The notes beneath the pieces were generated by a model. The model saw only the letters and a program-made list of their open reading frames with translations, searched no databases and was not told the origin of the DNA. 64,000 nucleotides of DNA from an uncultured Lachnospiraceae bacterium (GTDB lineage: Bacteria > Bacillota > Clostridia > Lachnospirales > Lachnospiraceae). Position 1 is the first letter of the stretch; the number at the start of each line of letters is the position of its first letter. The position numbers and the translations under genes are program-made. The DNA lies in assembly GCA_947565425.1 (NCBI GenBank), contig CANOFW010000001.1, forward strand, positions 62,001-126,000, in the 5' to 3' direction. Below, piece by piece: positions 35,919-44,463 of the stretch.

Positions 35919-36719
35919 TTACAAAAATAATTTCGCCAGATAATACACCATGGGAGCTGTAAAGATAACACTGTCAAACCGATCAAGGATTCCCCCATGT
36001 CCCGGAATCAACTTTCCATAATCCTTAATATCATAATTACGCTTTATGGCAGAAGCCGACAGGTCCCCGATCATGGACACTAATGCGCCAACGCCACTGA
36101 TTGCTGCTAAAACAAAAATATAATCCAGGGTAAGATGTATCTGCTCGCGGAAAATCCAGCCATACAATACCGTTAGAAGCATCGTTCCCAGCACGCCGCC
36201 CACAGCGCCCTCTATAGATTTCTTGGGACTTAACTTGGGAGCCATCTTATGTTTGCCAATGAGCACACCGACACAGTACGCACAAGTATCGCTGCCCCAG
36301 GAACACAAAAAAATTAGCCATACAATATATGCGCCTGTTTCCATCATTCGCGTCTGATAAATACAGGACAACATTACCGCCACATAAAAGACGCCCGTAA
36401 ATGCGGCAAACACCTGTTCTGCCTTATGTTTGGGGAACTGAAAAACATAAAACGCCATCACCAGAATTAAAAATCCCAATACAAAAAATTCAATTTCCGG
36501 AATAAACGGAATACCTAAGTTCACATAATATACAGTTGCCGCCAAATATCCAGCCAACCCCAGCAACGTCCGCTCTATCTGAAATACGCGGTAAAGTTCT
36601 GTCAGACCAACCATAGATATGGCAAACAGTCCTGCCAACAGAATATCACCGCCCGTTATAACCAACACAAGTGCGATTATTACCAATACAATACCACTCA
36701 GTAATCGTGTTCGGAACAA
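35919..36719 (-). CDS. cdsA: Phosphatidate cytidylyltransferase
   Basis: 266 residues, polytopic (about eight hydrophobic segments). The family signature SAIKRNYDIKDYGKLIPGHG followed by GILDRFDS is near the C-terminus. It makes CDP-diacylglycerol for phospholipid synthesis. The start is TTG 36719, with AAGGAGG 7 bases upstream inside the end of uppS. Confidence 0.97.
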   Translation of the reverse strand: MFRTRLLSGIVLVIIALVLVITGGDILLAGLFAISMVGLTELYRVFQIERTLLGLAGYLAATVYYVNLGIPFIPEIEFFVLGFLILVMAFYVFQFPKHKAEQVFAAFTGVFYVAVMLSCIYQTRMMETGAYIVWLIFLCSWGSDTCAYCVGVLIGKHKMAPKLSPKKSIEGAVGGVLGTMLLTVLYGWIFREQIHLTLDYIFVLAAISGVGALVSMIGDLSASAIKRNYDIKDYGKLIPGHGGILDRFDSVIFTAPMVYYLAKLFL

Positions 36720-36721
36720 CC

Positions 36722-37429
36722 TTACTCCTCCTTTACCCCGCCATAACGCCTATCTCTTTTATTATAGTCCTCGATAGCTTTTACTAATTCCTCTTTTGTA
36801 AAATCTGGCCAGGGAACCTCTGTAAAATACAACTCACTATACGCAAGCTGCCACAAAAGATAATTAGACAACCGCTGCTCGCCACTGGTCCTAATCAGTA
36901 AATCCGGAGCTGGAATCCCGCATGTGTCAAGATATCCCTCAAACTTTTCCTCATCCAACTCTTCCAACTGAAACTGCCCTTCCTTGTACTCGGCAAGCAT
37001 CTTTTTCATACCACGCAGCATCTCATCACGGCTGCCATAATTAATGGCAATCTGGAAATTAAGCCCATCCTGATTCTCAGAAAACTCCTCAAGCCTATGT
37101 ATGCTCTCCTGAATGTCTGAATCCAATCTGGAAATATCGCCAATCACGCGCACCCGCATGTGATTTTTCTCCGCAGTCTTGATACAATTTTTCATATAGT
37201 TGCGCAAAAGCTTCATCAGCGCATTGACCTCATTCTGAGGACGTGACCAGTTTTCCGTAGAAAATGCATACACAGTCAAATATTTAATCCCCAGATTCCA
37301 AGCTTCCCGGCAAATTATCTCTACATTCTTTGCCCCCTGGGTGTGCCCATAATTTCTGGGCATACCATGCTGCTTCGCCCATCTGCCGTTTCCATCTAAA
37401 ATAATCGCTACATGTTGTGGAATTTCCAT
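36722..37429 (-). CDS. uppS: Isoprenyl transferase (undecaprenyl diphosphate synthase)
   Basis: 235 residues. It starts with QHVAIILDGNGRWAK, the catalytic Asp and phosphate-binding loop, and ends with the IRTSGEQRLSNYLLWQ region. It builds the C55 lipid carrier for cell-wall synthesis. It lies immediately upstream of cdsA. Confidence 0.97.
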   Translation of the reverse strand: MEIPQHVAIILDGNGRWAKQHGMPRNYGHTQGAKNVEIICREAWNLGIKYLTVYAFSTENWSRPQNEVNALMKLLRNYMKNCIKTAEKNHMRVRVIGDISRLDSDIQESIHRLEEFSENQDGLNFQIAINYGSRDEMLRGMKKMLAEYKEGQFQLEELDEEKFEGYLDTCGIPAPDLLIRTSGEQRLSNYLLWQLAYSELYFTEVPWPDFTKEELVKAIEDYNKRDRRYGGVKEE

Positions 37430-37463
37430 ATTCCCTCCCTAATCTGCATTCCCCTTTTACACT

Positions 37464-37495
37464 TCACGCTTTAGCGTGACAAGGTCTTTCCTATA
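37464..37495. repeat. Short hairpin repeat downstream of the frr terminator
   Basis: CACGCTTTAGCGTG plus ACAAGGTCTTTCCTA. Nearly the same sequence occurs at about 1916-1942 (after the rpmE terminator) and in part at about 45574-45596 (after the cheR terminator). Confidence 0.6.
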
Positions 37496-37499
37496 AGAT

Positions 37500-37528
37500 G
37501 AAAAAGCCAGGAACAAACCCGGCCTTTT
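37500..37528 (-). terminator. Terminator of the pyrH-frr unit
   Basis: GCCGGG and CCTGGC arms (one G-U pair) around TTTGTT, followed on the minus strand by TTTTTCATC. It lies about 36 bases after the frr stop, so uppS probably has a separate promoter or depends on read-through. Confidence 0.75.
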
Positions 37529-37563
37529 ATGCACAATGGATTGCCTGCATCAACAGACAACTC

Positions 37564-38118
37564 TTATACAGTAAGAATTTCTTTTGTTTTCTCTTCTACT
37601 GCCTTATCGACCTTGGCAATATATTTATCCGTCAGTTTCTGTACTTCATCTTCTAACTGCTTCACTTCATCTTCGGAAACGTCGTTTGACTTGGACATTT
37701 TCTTCAGCGAATCATTGGCGTCCCTGCGGATATTGCGAACTGCTACTTTGGCGTTCTCGCCCTTTTTCTTCACATCCTTGGCCAAATCCTTCCTGCGTTC
37801 CTCTGTCAGTTCCGGGAACGTCAGGCGGATTACCTTGCCGTCATTGGTAGGATTAATCCCCAAATCCGATGTCTGAATCGCTTTTTCAATCTCCCGCACC
37901 ATATTGGGTTCCCACGGCTGAATCAATAACATACGCGGTTCTGGGACAGAAATATTTGCTACCTGCTGGAGTGCGGTAGGCGTTCCATAATAATCAACTC
38001 TTAATTTGTCCAATACATGAGGATTTGCACGCCCTGCACGGATAGAGCCAAACTCGCCTAGCAAATTATCAAAAGATTTCTGCATTTTATCGTCATATTG
38101 CTGTAATCTATCATCCAT
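37564..38118 (-). CDS. frr: Ribosome recycling factor
   Basis: 184 residues, the exact family length. It has DDKMQKSFDNLLGEFGSIRA and the conserved RAGRANPHVLD segment. It splits post-termination ribosomes with EF-G. ATG 38118 has GGGAGG 9 bases upstream, so the seven extra codons upstream are not used. Confidence 0.97.
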   Translation of the reverse strand: MDDRLQQYDDKMQKSFDNLLGEFGSIRAGRANPHVLDKLRVDYYGTPTALQQVANISVPEPRMLLIQPWEPNMVREIEKAIQTSDLGINPTNDGKVIRLTFPELTEERRKDLAKDVKKKGENAKVAVRNIRRDANDSLKKMSKSNDVSEDEVKQLEDEVQKLTDKYIAKVDKAVEEKTKEILTV

Positions 38119-38168
38119 AAATAAATTCCTCCCAACCACTACTGATAATCCCTACACAGGATATCACG

Positions 38169-38864
38169 TCAAATAGTAACCTTCGTTCCTGAAAAAGTAC
38201 CACTTATCGCCTTAACAATACTGTTCTCTTCATTTAAACCAAACACAAACATCGGCATTTTATTTTCCATACACATGATGGACGCTGTCAAATCCACTAC
38301 TGCCAATTTCTTATCTATGACTTCCTGTATGGATACCTCGTCGTACTTCACCGCATCTGGATTCGTCTTAGGATCCTTGTCATAAACGCCGTCAATCGCC
38401 TTCGCCAGCAGGATTCCTTCTGCCTCAATCTCCACAGCACGCAAAACAGTCGCTGTATCGGTTGAAAAATAGGGATGACCCGTTCCTCCAGCAAAAAAGC
38501 ACACAATCCCTTTCGTAAAATATTTATTTACGCGGTCTTTGGAAAACAGCTTTGTAAAAGCGCCGCATTCAAAAGGCGTTAAAATCTGCGTCATCATACC
38601 AACAGAGCGGAATATTTCAGAGACATAGATACAGTTCATTACCGTAGCAAGCATACCAATCTGATCAGCCTTTGTACGGTCTATGGTCTCACTTGTTCTC
38701 CCTCTCCAAAAGTTGCCACCGCCAATAACAATCCCTACCTGGGTGCCAGCATCCACCAACTCCTTTACCTGTTTTGCAACTACAGTAACTGTTGCCTCAT
38801 CAAAACCGGTATGCTTTTCCCCTGCTAAAGCTTCTCCGCTCAGCTTTAATATTATTCTTTTCAT
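38169..38864 (-). CDS. pyrH: Uridylate kinase
   Basis: 231 residues of the amino acid kinase fold. It starts with RIILKLSGEALAG and has GTGHPYFSTDTAT, the typical nucleotide-binding region. It phosphorylates UMP to UDP. AAAGG lies 6 bases before the ATG. It is usually followed by frr, as here. Confidence 0.97.
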   Translation of the reverse strand: MKRIILKLSGEALAGEKHTGFDEATVTVVAKQVKELVDAGTQVGIVIGGGNFWRGRTSETIDRTKADQIGMLATVMNCIYVSEIFRSVGMMTQILTPFECGAFTKLFSKDRVNKYFTKGIVCFFAGGTGHPYFSTDTATVLRAVEIEAEGILLAKAIDGVYDKDPKTNPDAVKYDEVSIQEVIDKKLAVVDLTASIMCMENKMPMFVFGLNEENSIVKAISGTFSGTKVTI

Positions 38865-38875
38865 ATATTGCCTTT

Positions 38876-39748
38876 CTATTTTGCGTCAAACAGGCTCTCC
38901 ATATCAACTTCTGCATAGCACTGTGAACAGAATCCTTCGATTACTGCACCATTGTTAATCTGAACAGAACGTGATTTAATATTTCCCATAACAACTGCGG
39001 AAGTATCTACCACAACCGGACCATGAACGTCAATATCCCCCTTGATTGCACCAGCAATTACTGCACTGCTCGCTGCAATATTACCGATCACAACAGAACC
39101 AAGGCCAATCTTAACCGTTCCTGTCGTAGAAATCTCACCTTCAACCTTCGCTGAATCAGCAAAAAATTCTGCTGACTGAGAATTGCCATGAATGCTTCCT
39201 GTGACAGTCATTTTGCCGTTACAGGTAACATTACCCTCAATTCTACCCTTTAATTCAAAAGAACCGGTAGACTGCAAATCACCTTTCAATGAGGTGCCCT
39301 CTGTAATCACGGTAACCTCATCTGACACATCTGCCGGTAAGGTGCTTACACTGTCCATAGTTAATGTATTTTCTGTATTCTCTGTATTCAAAATCGTATC
39401 CTCCTTCTGTCCGGCTTCTACCGGCTCAATTGCACTTTGCTTCTGTTCTTCCTGTATCACTGCTGCTGCCTTTTTCTCTTCTTTCACTTCCTTTGGCTTC
39501 TTCGCTAAATCTGTCGGGCTTTCTGGTGTAAGGATCATCGGTCCTTCCTGCACGGCTTCTTTACCAACCTTTTCAAAAAGTCCTTCCATTTTCTTTAACT
39601 CAGACTTAACATCCACTTCCTGCTCCAGCGTGTTCACAACCAGATCTGGATGCATCTGCGCTGCCTCTTCTTTCAATTCCGCCTCTCCAGGAAGCAATTC
39701 ATTCACTGCCTGAGACAAGTCCTCCTTGAAATCTTTAAAAAAGCTCAT
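38876..39748 (-). CDS. Bactofilin-like polymer-forming cytoskeletal protein
   Basis: 290 residues. The N-terminal 140 are a charged, low-complexity linker. The C-terminal part (about 145-280) is a right-handed beta-helix with a repeating hydrophobic-glycine pattern (GTSLKGDLQSTGSFELKG, GRIEGNVTCNGKMTVTGS), the bactofilin fold, and it ends with a CSQC pair. Bactofilins form filaments at the membrane and affect cell shape. The SD GGAGG is 7 bases upstream. Confidence 0.9.
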   Translation of the reverse strand: MSFFKDFKEDLSQAVNELLPGEAELKEEAAQMHPDLVVNTLEQEVDVKSELKKMEGLFEKVGKEAVQEGPMILTPESPTDLAKKPKEVKEEKKAAAVIQEEQKQSAIEPVEAGQKEDTILNTENTENTLTMDSVSTLPADVSDEVTVITEGTSLKGDLQSTGSFELKGRIEGNVTCNGKMTVTGSIHGNSQSAEFFADSAKVEGEISTTGTVKIGLGSVVIGNIAASSAVIAGAIKGDIDVHGPVVVDTSAVVMGNIKSRSVQINNGAVIEGFCSQCYAEVDMESLFDAK

Positions 39749-39799
39749 ACATGTACCTCCATCTATTATTTTTCATGTAAAAACATACAACACCGCAGA

Positions 39800-40858
39800 C
39801 TACTCTACATCTTCTGCTTTAATATGCTGTATAGGCTTCGTAGCTTCATCAATTGGCAATAACTCCGCTCCCATCTCCTGCAACTGGTCAATCATTGGCA
39901 ACAATGCATCCACTGTACTTCCCTTGGCAGAAGAATCGTGCATCAATACAATGGATGTATGATACTTTACAACATCCTCCATAACATTAGCCACCAGCTC
40001 GTCCGGTGTATAAACCTGGCTGGTTGCGTCCCCACTTACCACATTCCAATCATAATAAGTAATGCCCTTTTCTTTCACATATCGAATGAGCTCCTCTATG
40101 TCCACATTACTTACTTTATTACTACTGCCTCCTGGGAAACGCATAATAGTGGGTGTTACGCCTGTAACCTCTTCCAAATAAGACTGTAAATGCTCCATAT
40201 CCTCTTGAAATGCATCCAGTGATTGATAAATCACATCATATTTATGGGAAAACGAATGCATTCCCAGCGTATGCCCCTCATCCACAATCCTTCGATATAA
40301 CGCTTTGGACTCTTCATCTTCCTGCCCAATCACGAAAAATGTCGCTTTGATGTTCTTCGCCTTCAAAATATCTAATATCTTAGACGTATTCACACTCGGA
40401 CCGTCATCAAACGTCAAGTAAACTTTCGGATGCTCTCCTTCTTCGAGTGCATTACTATCCTCCGCTATCTCTCCTTCAAGCGCATCACTGTCATCTGATA
40501 TCTCCTCTTCGGGTACACCCTCCTGCTCTTCTGGCAACGGTTCCATGCTGTCTTCCTGGTCAATCTTAGCGACTACTCCCTCTGCTGATGTATCATCTGC
40601 CAAATCTATATCTGAAGCGCTCTCTGTCGGAGAGCCTGCACTCTTCGCATCATGCTCCAGTGTGATCTCCTCCTTAGAAACGATTGCTTCATTTAATCTC
40701 TCTTCCAACTGAAGCACTTTCATCAACAAGGCGGCCATCAAAACTGTTAATACTATAATCCAAATTACGATCCCGGCGACCAAAAACATCTTCATTCTGT
40801 TAATACGTTTACGCCTGGCCTGCTGTTCCCGTAACCCGCTCGCCACTTTTTCTTCCAT
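39800..40858 (-). CDS. Membrane-anchored polysaccharide deacetylase (NodB domain)
   Basis: 352 residues. A signal anchor lies near 20-45, then an acidic Ser/Glu-rich linker, then a NodB domain (about 145-340) with LTFDDGPSVNTSKI (catalytic and metal Asp), HSFSHKYD (metal His pair) and RFPGGS. It probably N-deacetylates peptidoglycan or another cell-surface glycan outside the cell. ATG 40858 has AGGAGG 7 bases upstream. Confidence 0.93.
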   Translation of the reverse strand: MEEKVASGLREQQARRKRINRMKMFLVAGIVIWIIVLTVLMAALLMKVLQLEERLNEAIVSKEEITLEHDAKSAGSPTESASDIDLADDTSAEGVVAKIDQEDSMEPLPEEQEGVPEEEISDDSDALEGEIAEDSNALEEGEHPKVYLTFDDGPSVNTSKILDILKAKNIKATFFVIGQEDEESKALYRRIVDEGHTLGMHSFSHKYDVIYQSLDAFQEDMEHLQSYLEEVTGVTPTIMRFPGGSSNKVSNVDIEELIRYVKEKGITYYDWNVVSGDATSQVYTPDELVANVMEDVVKYHTSIVLMHDSSAKGSTVDALLPMIDQLQEMGAELLPIDEATKPIQHIKAEDVE

Positions 40859-41071
40859 GTATGGACCTCCTCGGTCATAAAACACTGCTACGACTATTGT
40901 ATCACATTTTTTTTAAAACGCATTAAAAAAATATCAAAAACATGTACTTTTTTTTGAAACTTTTCCCCTTATTTTCTGTTTTTTTGTTCTTTTTTTATTT
41001 ATTTTTCAGAAAATAAGTTTATCCATTTGTTATTGCGAGAATCCATACATGGGAACAAAGGGTTAAATTCT

Positions 41072-41281
41072 TTATTCTACAGACAATACCTTGTAGTCCT
41101 TAGCTTCCACTGCTTTCCTTAGGACATCATCGGAAACTGTTTCATTGAAACTTACAACTGCTGTACCAGCTTCATGACTTACCTGCGCCGTATCCACTCC
41201 CGCAATTTCTTCCAAGCATTTCTTTACTGCTGCCTCACAGTGTGCACACATCATACCTTCGATTTTCATTGTTTTTTGCAT
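41072..41281 (-). CDS. Embedded CopZ-like copper chaperone (internal start in copA)
   Basis: Inside copA, AAGGAGG (41290-41296) lies 8 bases upstream of an in-frame ATG (41281). Starting there gives a 69-residue protein, MQKTMKIEGMMCAHCEAAVK and so on, which is a complete HMA domain with the CxxC site. This is the size and sequence type of CopZ. Alternative explanation: the SD-like run is only the coding of the KEEEK linker. The stronger form is a copA/copZ pair produced from one frame. Confidence 0.55.
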   Translation of the reverse strand: MQKTMKIEGMMCAHCEAAVKKCLEEIAGVDTAQVSHEAGTAVVSFNETVSDDVLRKAVEAKDYKVLSVE

Positions 41282-43645
41282 TTTTTCTTCCTCCTTGATA
41301 ATTCTTGTCTCTTCTTGCTGCTTTGCCAGCTCTCTCTCACTGGCGTTTTTCTCCTGTTTTGCTTTTCGCTGTGGCTTATCCTTTTGGGAATTGTAAATAT
41401 CCTTCATATTCAGACGCAGCGCATTCGTCACCACACAGAAACTGGACAAACTCATCGCCGCGGCGCCAAACATGGGGTTAAGCTCCCAGCCAAAGATTGG
41501 AATCCAAAGCCCTGCTGCCAGGGGAATACCTATGATATTATAGATAAACGCCCAAAACAGATTCTCATGAATATTTCTCAACGAGGCGCGGCTTAATCTT
41601 ATCGCAGCCGGAACATCACTGAGCCGGCTCTTCATCAGCACAATATCTGCCGCGTCAATGGCGACATCGGTTCCCGCGCCAATGGCAATTCCCATATCGG
41701 CACGCGTCAGAGCCGGGGCGTCATTAATACCATCTCCTACCATGATGACCTTCCCCTCCTGCTGAAGTGAACGGATCACCGCTTCTTTTCCGTCCGGCAG
41801 CACGCCCGCAATCACCTGATCCACTCCTGCCTGTCTGCCAATCGCATTTGCCGTACCTTCATTGTCACCGGTAAGCATCACTACGCGAAGTCCCAGATTC
41901 TCAAGCTCTTGAATCGCCTGCGGACTATCCTCTTTGATGACATCCGCCACGGCAATCAAACCGTATAACGCGCCATCTCGGGCAAAAAACAGCGGCGTTT
42001 TCCCCTCCTGTGCCAAACGTTCTGCCTGTCGCTTCATTTCTTGGGGAATCGTGGCATGTGTGAGGATAAAAGCCTCATTTCCTCCACAGCAAAAGACACC
42101 GTCACATGTTCCAGAAAGTCCATTTCCTGGCTTTATCTGAAATTCCGTTACTTCCGCAGGCTGCAAGTTCTGTTCGCTGGCGTATGAAATCACAGCTTTG
42201 GCCAGAGGATGCTCACTCTTTGCCTCAAGCGTCAGAGCCGTCAATAACAATTCCTGCTCTGTAACGCCCACCATCGGGACTAAGTCTGTCACCTGCGGCT
42301 CGCCCCTGGTAATTGTTCCTGTTTTGTCAAGGGCAATAATCTCCATTTTACCTGTTTCTTCCAAGGAAACTGCCGTCTTAAAGAGAATTCCATTCCTGGC
42401 GCCAATACCATTGCCAACCATAATTGCCACCGGGGTCGCCAGCCCTAAAGCACAAGGGCAGCTTATTACTAACACAGAAATACCCCTTGCCAAAGCAAAA
42501 CCAATACCATAGCCCGCAACTAGCCAAATTACAGTTGTCACCAATGCAATACCGATAACTGCCGGCACAAAAACGCCCGACACCCGGTCTGCCACCTTTG
42601 CGATCGGAGCCTTGGTTGCTGCCGCATCGCTGACCATGCGGATAATCTGCGCCAACGTTGTATCTTCCCCTACCCTGGACGCCTGACATTTCAGAAATCC
42701 CGACTGGTTTGCCGTTGCCGCCGATACAAGGTCTCCCTCCGCTTTATCTACTGGAATGCTTTCTCCGGTAAGCGCCGCTTCATTCACCGCACTGCTCCCT
42801 TCCAAAACAATACCATCAACTGGAATGTTTTCTCCAGGACGAACCACAAAAATATCGCCTTTTTTTAGCTGTTCTATCGGAATCTCTGTCTCCACACCGT
42901 CCTTGAGAATAATCGCTGTCTTAGGCGCCAATTTCATCAACCCTTTTAAGGCGTCCGTCGTCTTTCCTTTTGCACGCGCCTCTAACATCTTACCAACTGT
43001 AATCAATGTTAGAATCATCGCCGCTGACTCAAAATAAAACTCATGCATATAGGACATTACCTGATGCATATCGCCCCTTACCTGCGCATCCGTCATGGCA
43101 AACAAGGCATATGTGCTGTAAATAAACGCCGCTCCTGCGCCCATAGCGACAAGCGTATCCATATTCGGAGCACCGTGACAAAAACTCTTCCAACCACTGA
43201 CAAAAAACTTTTGATTGACTACCATGATGATGATTGTCAATAAGAGCTGTACAAGCCCCATCGCCACATGATTAGCTGCAAGAACTCCTGGCACCGGCCA
43301 GCCCCACATCATATGTCCCATGGAAAGATACATTAAGGCCGCCAAAAATCCCAGCGAATACCAAAGTCGCCGTTTCAGTTGCGGCGTATCTCTATCCTCT
43401 AAGGCATCCTCACTCATCTCTGCCCGGGAAGACTGCGCCGCCTCCGCCGTTTTGAGAGCGGCTCCATAACCTGCTTCCTCCACTGCACGGATAATCTCTG
43501 CCTCCCTAGCAGACCCCTCCACACCCATGGAATTTGTCAACAGGCTTACCGAACACGACGCCACGCCCGGCACTTTGCAAACGGCCTTTTCCACTCTGGC
43601 GCTGCAAGCCGCACAGCTCATTCCGGTCACTGTATATTGCTCCAT
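41072..43645 (-). CDS. copA: Copper-translocating P1B-type ATPase with HMA domains at both ends
   Basis: 858 residues. An N-terminal HMA domain (GMSCAAC, residue 8 on), eight membrane segments, the CPC metal site (about 393-395), DKTGT phosphorylation site (about 437), GDGINDAP hinge, and a second HMA domain at the C-terminus (about 790-858, GMMCAHC). A C-terminal HMA is unusual; most CopA proteins carry theirs only at the N-terminus. ATG 43645 has AAAGGAG 6 bases upstream. It follows csoR in one operon. Confidence 0.95.
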   Translation of the reverse strand: MEQYTVTGMSCAACSARVEKAVCKVPGVASCSVSLLTNSMGVEGSAREAEIIRAVEEAGYGAALKTAEAAQSSRAEMSEDALEDRDTPQLKRRLWYSLGFLAALMYLSMGHMMWGWPVPGVLAANHVAMGLVQLLLTIIIMVVNQKFFVSGWKSFCHGAPNMDTLVAMGAGAAFIYSTYALFAMTDAQVRGDMHQVMSYMHEFYFESAAMILTLITVGKMLEARAKGKTTDALKGLMKLAPKTAIILKDGVETEIPIEQLKKGDIFVVRPGENIPVDGIVLEGSSAVNEAALTGESIPVDKAEGDLVSAATANQSGFLKCQASRVGEDTTLAQIIRMVSDAAATKAPIAKVADRVSGVFVPAVIGIALVTTVIWLVAGYGIGFALARGISVLVISCPCALGLATPVAIMVGNGIGARNGILFKTAVSLEETGKMEIIALDKTGTITRGEPQVTDLVPMVGVTEQELLLTALTLEAKSEHPLAKAVISYASEQNLQPAEVTEFQIKPGNGLSGTCDGVFCCGGNEAFILTHATIPQEMKRQAERLAQEGKTPLFFARDGALYGLIAVADVIKEDSPQAIQELENLGLRVVMLTGDNEGTANAIGRQAGVDQVIAGVLPDGKEAVIRSLQQEGKVIMVGDGINDAPALTRADMGIAIGAGTDVAIDAADIVLMKSRLSDVPAAIRLSRASLRNIHENLFWAFIYNIIGIPLAAGLWIPIFGWELNPMFGAAAMSLSSFCVVTNALRLNMKDIYNSQKDKPQRKAKQEKNASERELAKQQEETRIIKEEEKMQKTMKIEGMMCAHCEAAVKKCLEEIAGVDTAQVSHEAGTAVVSFNETVSDDVLRKAVEAKDYKVLSVE

Positions 43646-43731
43646 TACTCGCTCCTTTCTCAATTAGGGCAAGCCCACTTTCGCTACCCTATCTCTTCCA
43701 TTTCCCAGAGTTAAGCACTATATCAGATTAC

Positions 43732-44040
43732 TTATTTCATCAATTTTTGTATAATTGATACCAACTCATCTATCGTCTCTTCCTTGCCCTCCCGAACATC
43801 CTGGGCTACACAAGTCTTGATATGATTCGCCAACAGTATCTTATTGAAACTATTTAATGCCGCATTCACTGCTGCTACCTGTACCAAAATATCAATACAA
43901 TACGCATCCCGCTCCAACATACCCTTGACTCCCCGCACCTGTCCCTCAATCCGGCTCAGTCGGTTCACTAAATCCTTATACTCTTTCTCTGTACGTTCTT
44001 TTTTCTTAGGAACACCGCATTCTGTCTGTTCCGGCATCAT
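43732..44040 (-). CDS. csoR: CsoR-type copper-sensing repressor
   Basis: 102 residues, DUF156 fold. The copper ligands C48, H73 and C77 keep the same spacing as B. subtilis CsoR (C45, H70, C74). The repressor leaves DNA when Cu(I) binds. It is the first gene of the operon with copA, and its promoter contains a matching operator (44094-44122). Confidence 0.95.
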   Translation of the reverse strand: MMPEQTECGVPKKKERTEKEYKDLVNRLSRIEGQVRGVKGMLERDAYCIDILVQVAAVNAALNSFNKILLANHIKTCVAQDVREGKEETIDELVSIIQKLMK

Positions 44041-44093
44041 CCTTCCTCCTTTGCATACACTCTCAAAATTTTAATATTCCCTGAACAAAATAT

Positions 44094-44122
44094 ATTATAT
44101 ACCCCTTAGAGGTATATTGCAA
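44094..44122 (-). promoter_or_regulatory. csoR-copA promoter with CsoR operator in the spacer
   Basis: Minus strand TTGCAA (44117-44122), 17 bases, TATAAT (44094-44099). The spacer is the palindrome ATATACC-CCTTAGA-GGTATAT (44097-44117), which fits the TACCCC/GGGGTA type of Firmicutes CsoR operators. Bound repressor would cover the whole promoter. Confidence 0.85.
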
Positions 44123-44159
44123 GTCCATCTGGAAATTTTTTATGAATTGTATTATAATT

Positions 44160-44418
44160 GGTTACAGTTCACTTGTCAGCCAATATGGATTTTGAGTTTC
44201 CCTATTTTGTATATGCATAGTACCAAAAGGTTTCCATCACTCTGTGATGGAAACACTTTGCACATAAAAGTGCTATGGAAAGCTAGCTTTCCAGACACTT
44301 TTTGTGCAAGATGTCTATGCTGCCAAAGGCAGCAAGACCTTTTGATACGGAAATATAGGTTATTACAAAAAATGGGCAAACACAAAATATGGATATAATC
44401 ACATAAGTGAATAGTAAC
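44160..44418. repeat. Palindromic element E (about 259 bp)
   Basis: Ends GGTTACAGTTCACTT (44160-44174) and AAGTGAATAGTAACC (44404-44418) are inverted repeats matching at 13 of 15. The interior is a chain of perfect hairpins: GTTTCCATCAC/GTGATGGAAAC, GGAAAGC/GCTTTCC, CTGCC/GGCAG and CAAAAGGT/ACCTTTTG. Its ends share GTTAC-AGTTCA with elements A and B, but its interior is unrelated. It occupies the leader of the yprB-like gene. No gene is visible in 44123-44463 apart from this element and a weak TATAAT at 44153. Confidence 0.75.
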
Positions 44419-44463
44419 CATAGTTATTCACTGAAACCGAAATTTTTACTAACGGAGGAGACC

